DNA of 64,000 nucleotides, taken from positions 3,038,001 to 3,102,000 of the forward strand of contig OZ244968.1 of assembly GCA_965222645.1 (NCBI GenBank), in the 5' to 3' direction. This document shows, piece by piece, positions 62,690 through 64,000 of the stretch. Below the pieces are notes generated by a model. That model was not told the DNA's origin, did no database searches, and saw only the letters and a program-made list of their open reading frames with translations. The first letter of the stretch is position 1. Every line of letters begins with the position of its first letter. This stretch comes from JABDMH01 sp965222645 (GTDB lineage Bacteria; Bacteroidota; Bacteroidia; Chitinophagales; Saprospiraceae). Made by a program: the position numbers and the translations under genes.

Positions 62690-64000
62690 ATGTACGATAT
62701 TCTTCAGTTGAACGATATGCTTGTTCCGGAGCTTCGGGACCTCGCAGAACACCTGGGTGTAAAAGGATTTAAAAAATTGAATAAGCAAGAGCTTATTTAT
62801 AAGATCCTGGACGAGCAAGCCCTAAACAAGCCGGGGAATGGCCAGCCCAACGATGGCAAAAACGAAAAACCTGAATTCCAGTTTGACATGGAAAAACCAA
62901 AAAAGAAAGAAAAGGGAGGTCAGGAAGCCAAGAAACCTGAGCCCAAAATGGCTGAACCCGAGCAGGAGATAGAGAAAAAGGCCGAAGTGGAAGAGAAGAA
63001 ACCGGAGTACAAGGGTAAAGTGGAAGAGAAAAGATCCTCCAAAAATGGAAATTCCGGAGGCCATGGCAAGAGGTCAGCAAAAAAAGAAAATACCGGATCC
63101 GGAGAATCGCAGGGAGATCGATCTAATCGCAACAACCGAAGAGACCGCGATGAAAAGAAGGATAAAAAGCCTGCATTTAATGTTGAGCTCGACGGTGTGA
63201 TCGAGGGTGAAGGAATTCTGGAAATGATGCCCGACGGATACGGATTTTTACGATCCTCAGATTATAATTATCTGACCTCTCCGGATGACATTTATGTTTC
63301 TCCTTCCCAGATAAAATTATTTGGACTCAAGACAGGTGATACCGTAAAAGGTGCTATACGGCCACCAAAAGAAGGAGAAAAGTACTTTGCTTTATTAAGG
63401 GTCTCCTTGATCAATGGGCTTGATCCCGTTCAGATTAGAGAACGAGTACCTTTTGATTATCTGACACCGTTATTTCCTACAGAAAAATTCAAACTTATTA
63501 GTTCGCCAACGGGTAAGGATTATGGCAATCGCATGATTGATCTTTTTGCCCCGATCGGAAAGGGACAACGAGGTCTTATTGTGGCTCAACCTAAAACAGG
63601 AAAAACATTCCTGCTCAAGGATTTGGCCAATGCGATTGCAAAAAATCATCCCGAGTGCTTCCTGATCGTACTCCTGATTGACGAACGGCCTGAAGAGGTC
63701 ACGGATATGAAGCGCAGCGTAAATGGTGAAGTGGTGGCATCCACCTTTGATGAGCCCGCTGACAATCATGTTAGGGTCGCTGGAATTTCACTTGAAAAAG
63801 CAAAAAGACTTGTCGAATGCGGGCATGACGTGGTTATTTTGTTGGATTCTATTACTCGGTTGGCGCGTGCTTATAACACCGTTGCCCCGGCAAGCGGTAA
63901 AGTATTGTCCGGAGGTGTAGAGGCCAATGCATTGCACAAACCAAAAAAATTCTTTGGCGCAGCACGGAATATAGAAGGTGGCGGATCACTAACAATCCTC
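62690..64000 (+). CDS. rho: Transcription termination factor Rho (3' end outside window)
   Basis: 437 codons are open from the ATG at 62690 to the window edge. Order: Rho N-terminal domain (about 1-45, LNDMLVPELRDLAEHLGVKG), a long Lys/Glu-rich low-complexity insertion (about 50-165, EKPKKKEKGGQEAKKPEPK) typical of Bacteroidota Rho, an OB-fold RNA-binding domain (about 165-250, GEGILEMMPDGYGFLRSSDYN), then the ATPase: the Walker A is QPKTGKTFLLKD (about 302-313), followed by LLIDERPEEVTDM and DVVILLDSITRLARAYN. The helicase-translocase C-terminus is cut. It is divergent from serS. Confidence 0.96.
   Translation, partial: MYDILQLNDMLVPELRDLAEHLGVKGFKKLNKQELIYKILDEQALNKPGNGQPNDGKNEKPEFQFDMEKPKKKEKGGQEAKKPEPKMAEPEQEIEKKAEVEEKKPEYKGKVEEKRSSKNGNSGGHGKRSAKKENTGSGESQGDRSNRNNRRDRDEKKDKKPAFNVELDGVIEGEGILEMMPDGYGFLRSSDYNYLTSPDDIYVSPSQIKLFGLKTGDTVKGAIRPPKEGEKYFALLRVSLINGLDPVQIRERVPFDYLTPLFPTEKFKLISSPTGKDYGNRMIDLFAPIGKGQRGLIVAQPKTGKTFLLKDLANAIAKNHPECFLIVLLIDERPEEVTDMKRSVNGEVVASTFDEPADNHVRVAGISLEKAKRLVECGHDVVILLDSITRLARAYNTVAPASGKVLSGGVEANALHKPKKFFGAARNIEGGGSLTIL

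Overview
The window looks like a chromosomal segment of a free-living, polysaccharide-degrading member of the Bacteroidota (Saprospiria/Cytophagia-like). The evidence is a SusC-type TonB receptor, two secreted proteins with type IX secretion (T9SS) C-terminal domains, a hybrid two-component/AraC regulator with a Reg_prop sensor, many lipoproteins with a Bacteroidota-type lipobox, TAnnTTTG-type promoter elements, and a Rho with the long charged insertion seen in this phylum. No tRNA, rRNA or CRISPR was found.

Layout. 1-9.4 kb: the N-terminal 700 codons of a SusC homologue (minus), a secreted FAD oxidoreductase followed by an unknown protein with an apparent ATT start, an AraC regulator, a TolB-like propeller lipoprotein and a GH39-like glycosidase with a T9SS tail. 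9.7-17.6 kb: a 2640-residue cell-surface protein with malectin, SdrD-B, dockerin, cohesin and T9SS domains, ended by a strong terminator. 17.8-30.1 kb: an EreA/ChaN-like protein, a GH3 lipoprotein, a leftward run (Rieske-FMN glutamate synthase-like, unknown, DUF2461, ankyrin, FKBP, sodium symporter) and a rightward pair (ADP-ribosylglycohydrolase, FG-GAP protein).

30.1-36.2 kb is the plastic part: a 6-bladed propeller lipoprotein followed by two small paralogous cysteine-rich secreted peptides, the first frameshifted. Two decayed fragments (of the FG-GAP gene and of the propeller gene) lie downstream in the original order, with a serine hydrolase, an unknown lipoprotein and a Fic gene between them. 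This is best explained by an old tandem duplication, since decayed and interrupted. 36.3-48.6 kb: tannase-family esterase, gamma-glutamyltransferase, the hybrid regulator, di-haem peroxidase, GH43-like propeller, sugar isomerase/epimerase, an adenylate cyclase fragment and a small metallopeptidase.

48.7-53.2 kb is an array of about 17 imperfect repeats of roughly 175 bp. It is interrupted by a second Fic gene, whose promoter lies inside a perfect 37-bp palindrome, and by a GxxExxY (PDDEXK-like) gene. The last 100 bp of that gene occur twice more inside the array at an identical fusion point. This is the strongest candidate for an undescribed mobile or repeat-generating system here. 53.2-64 kb returns to ordinary genes: small membrane protein, DUF819 transporter, DUF1684, DUF1080, a cytosolic reductive-dehalogenase-like Fe-S protein, LpxH, a lipoprotein, and the housekeeping genes frr, a Zn peptidase, serS and (partial) rho.
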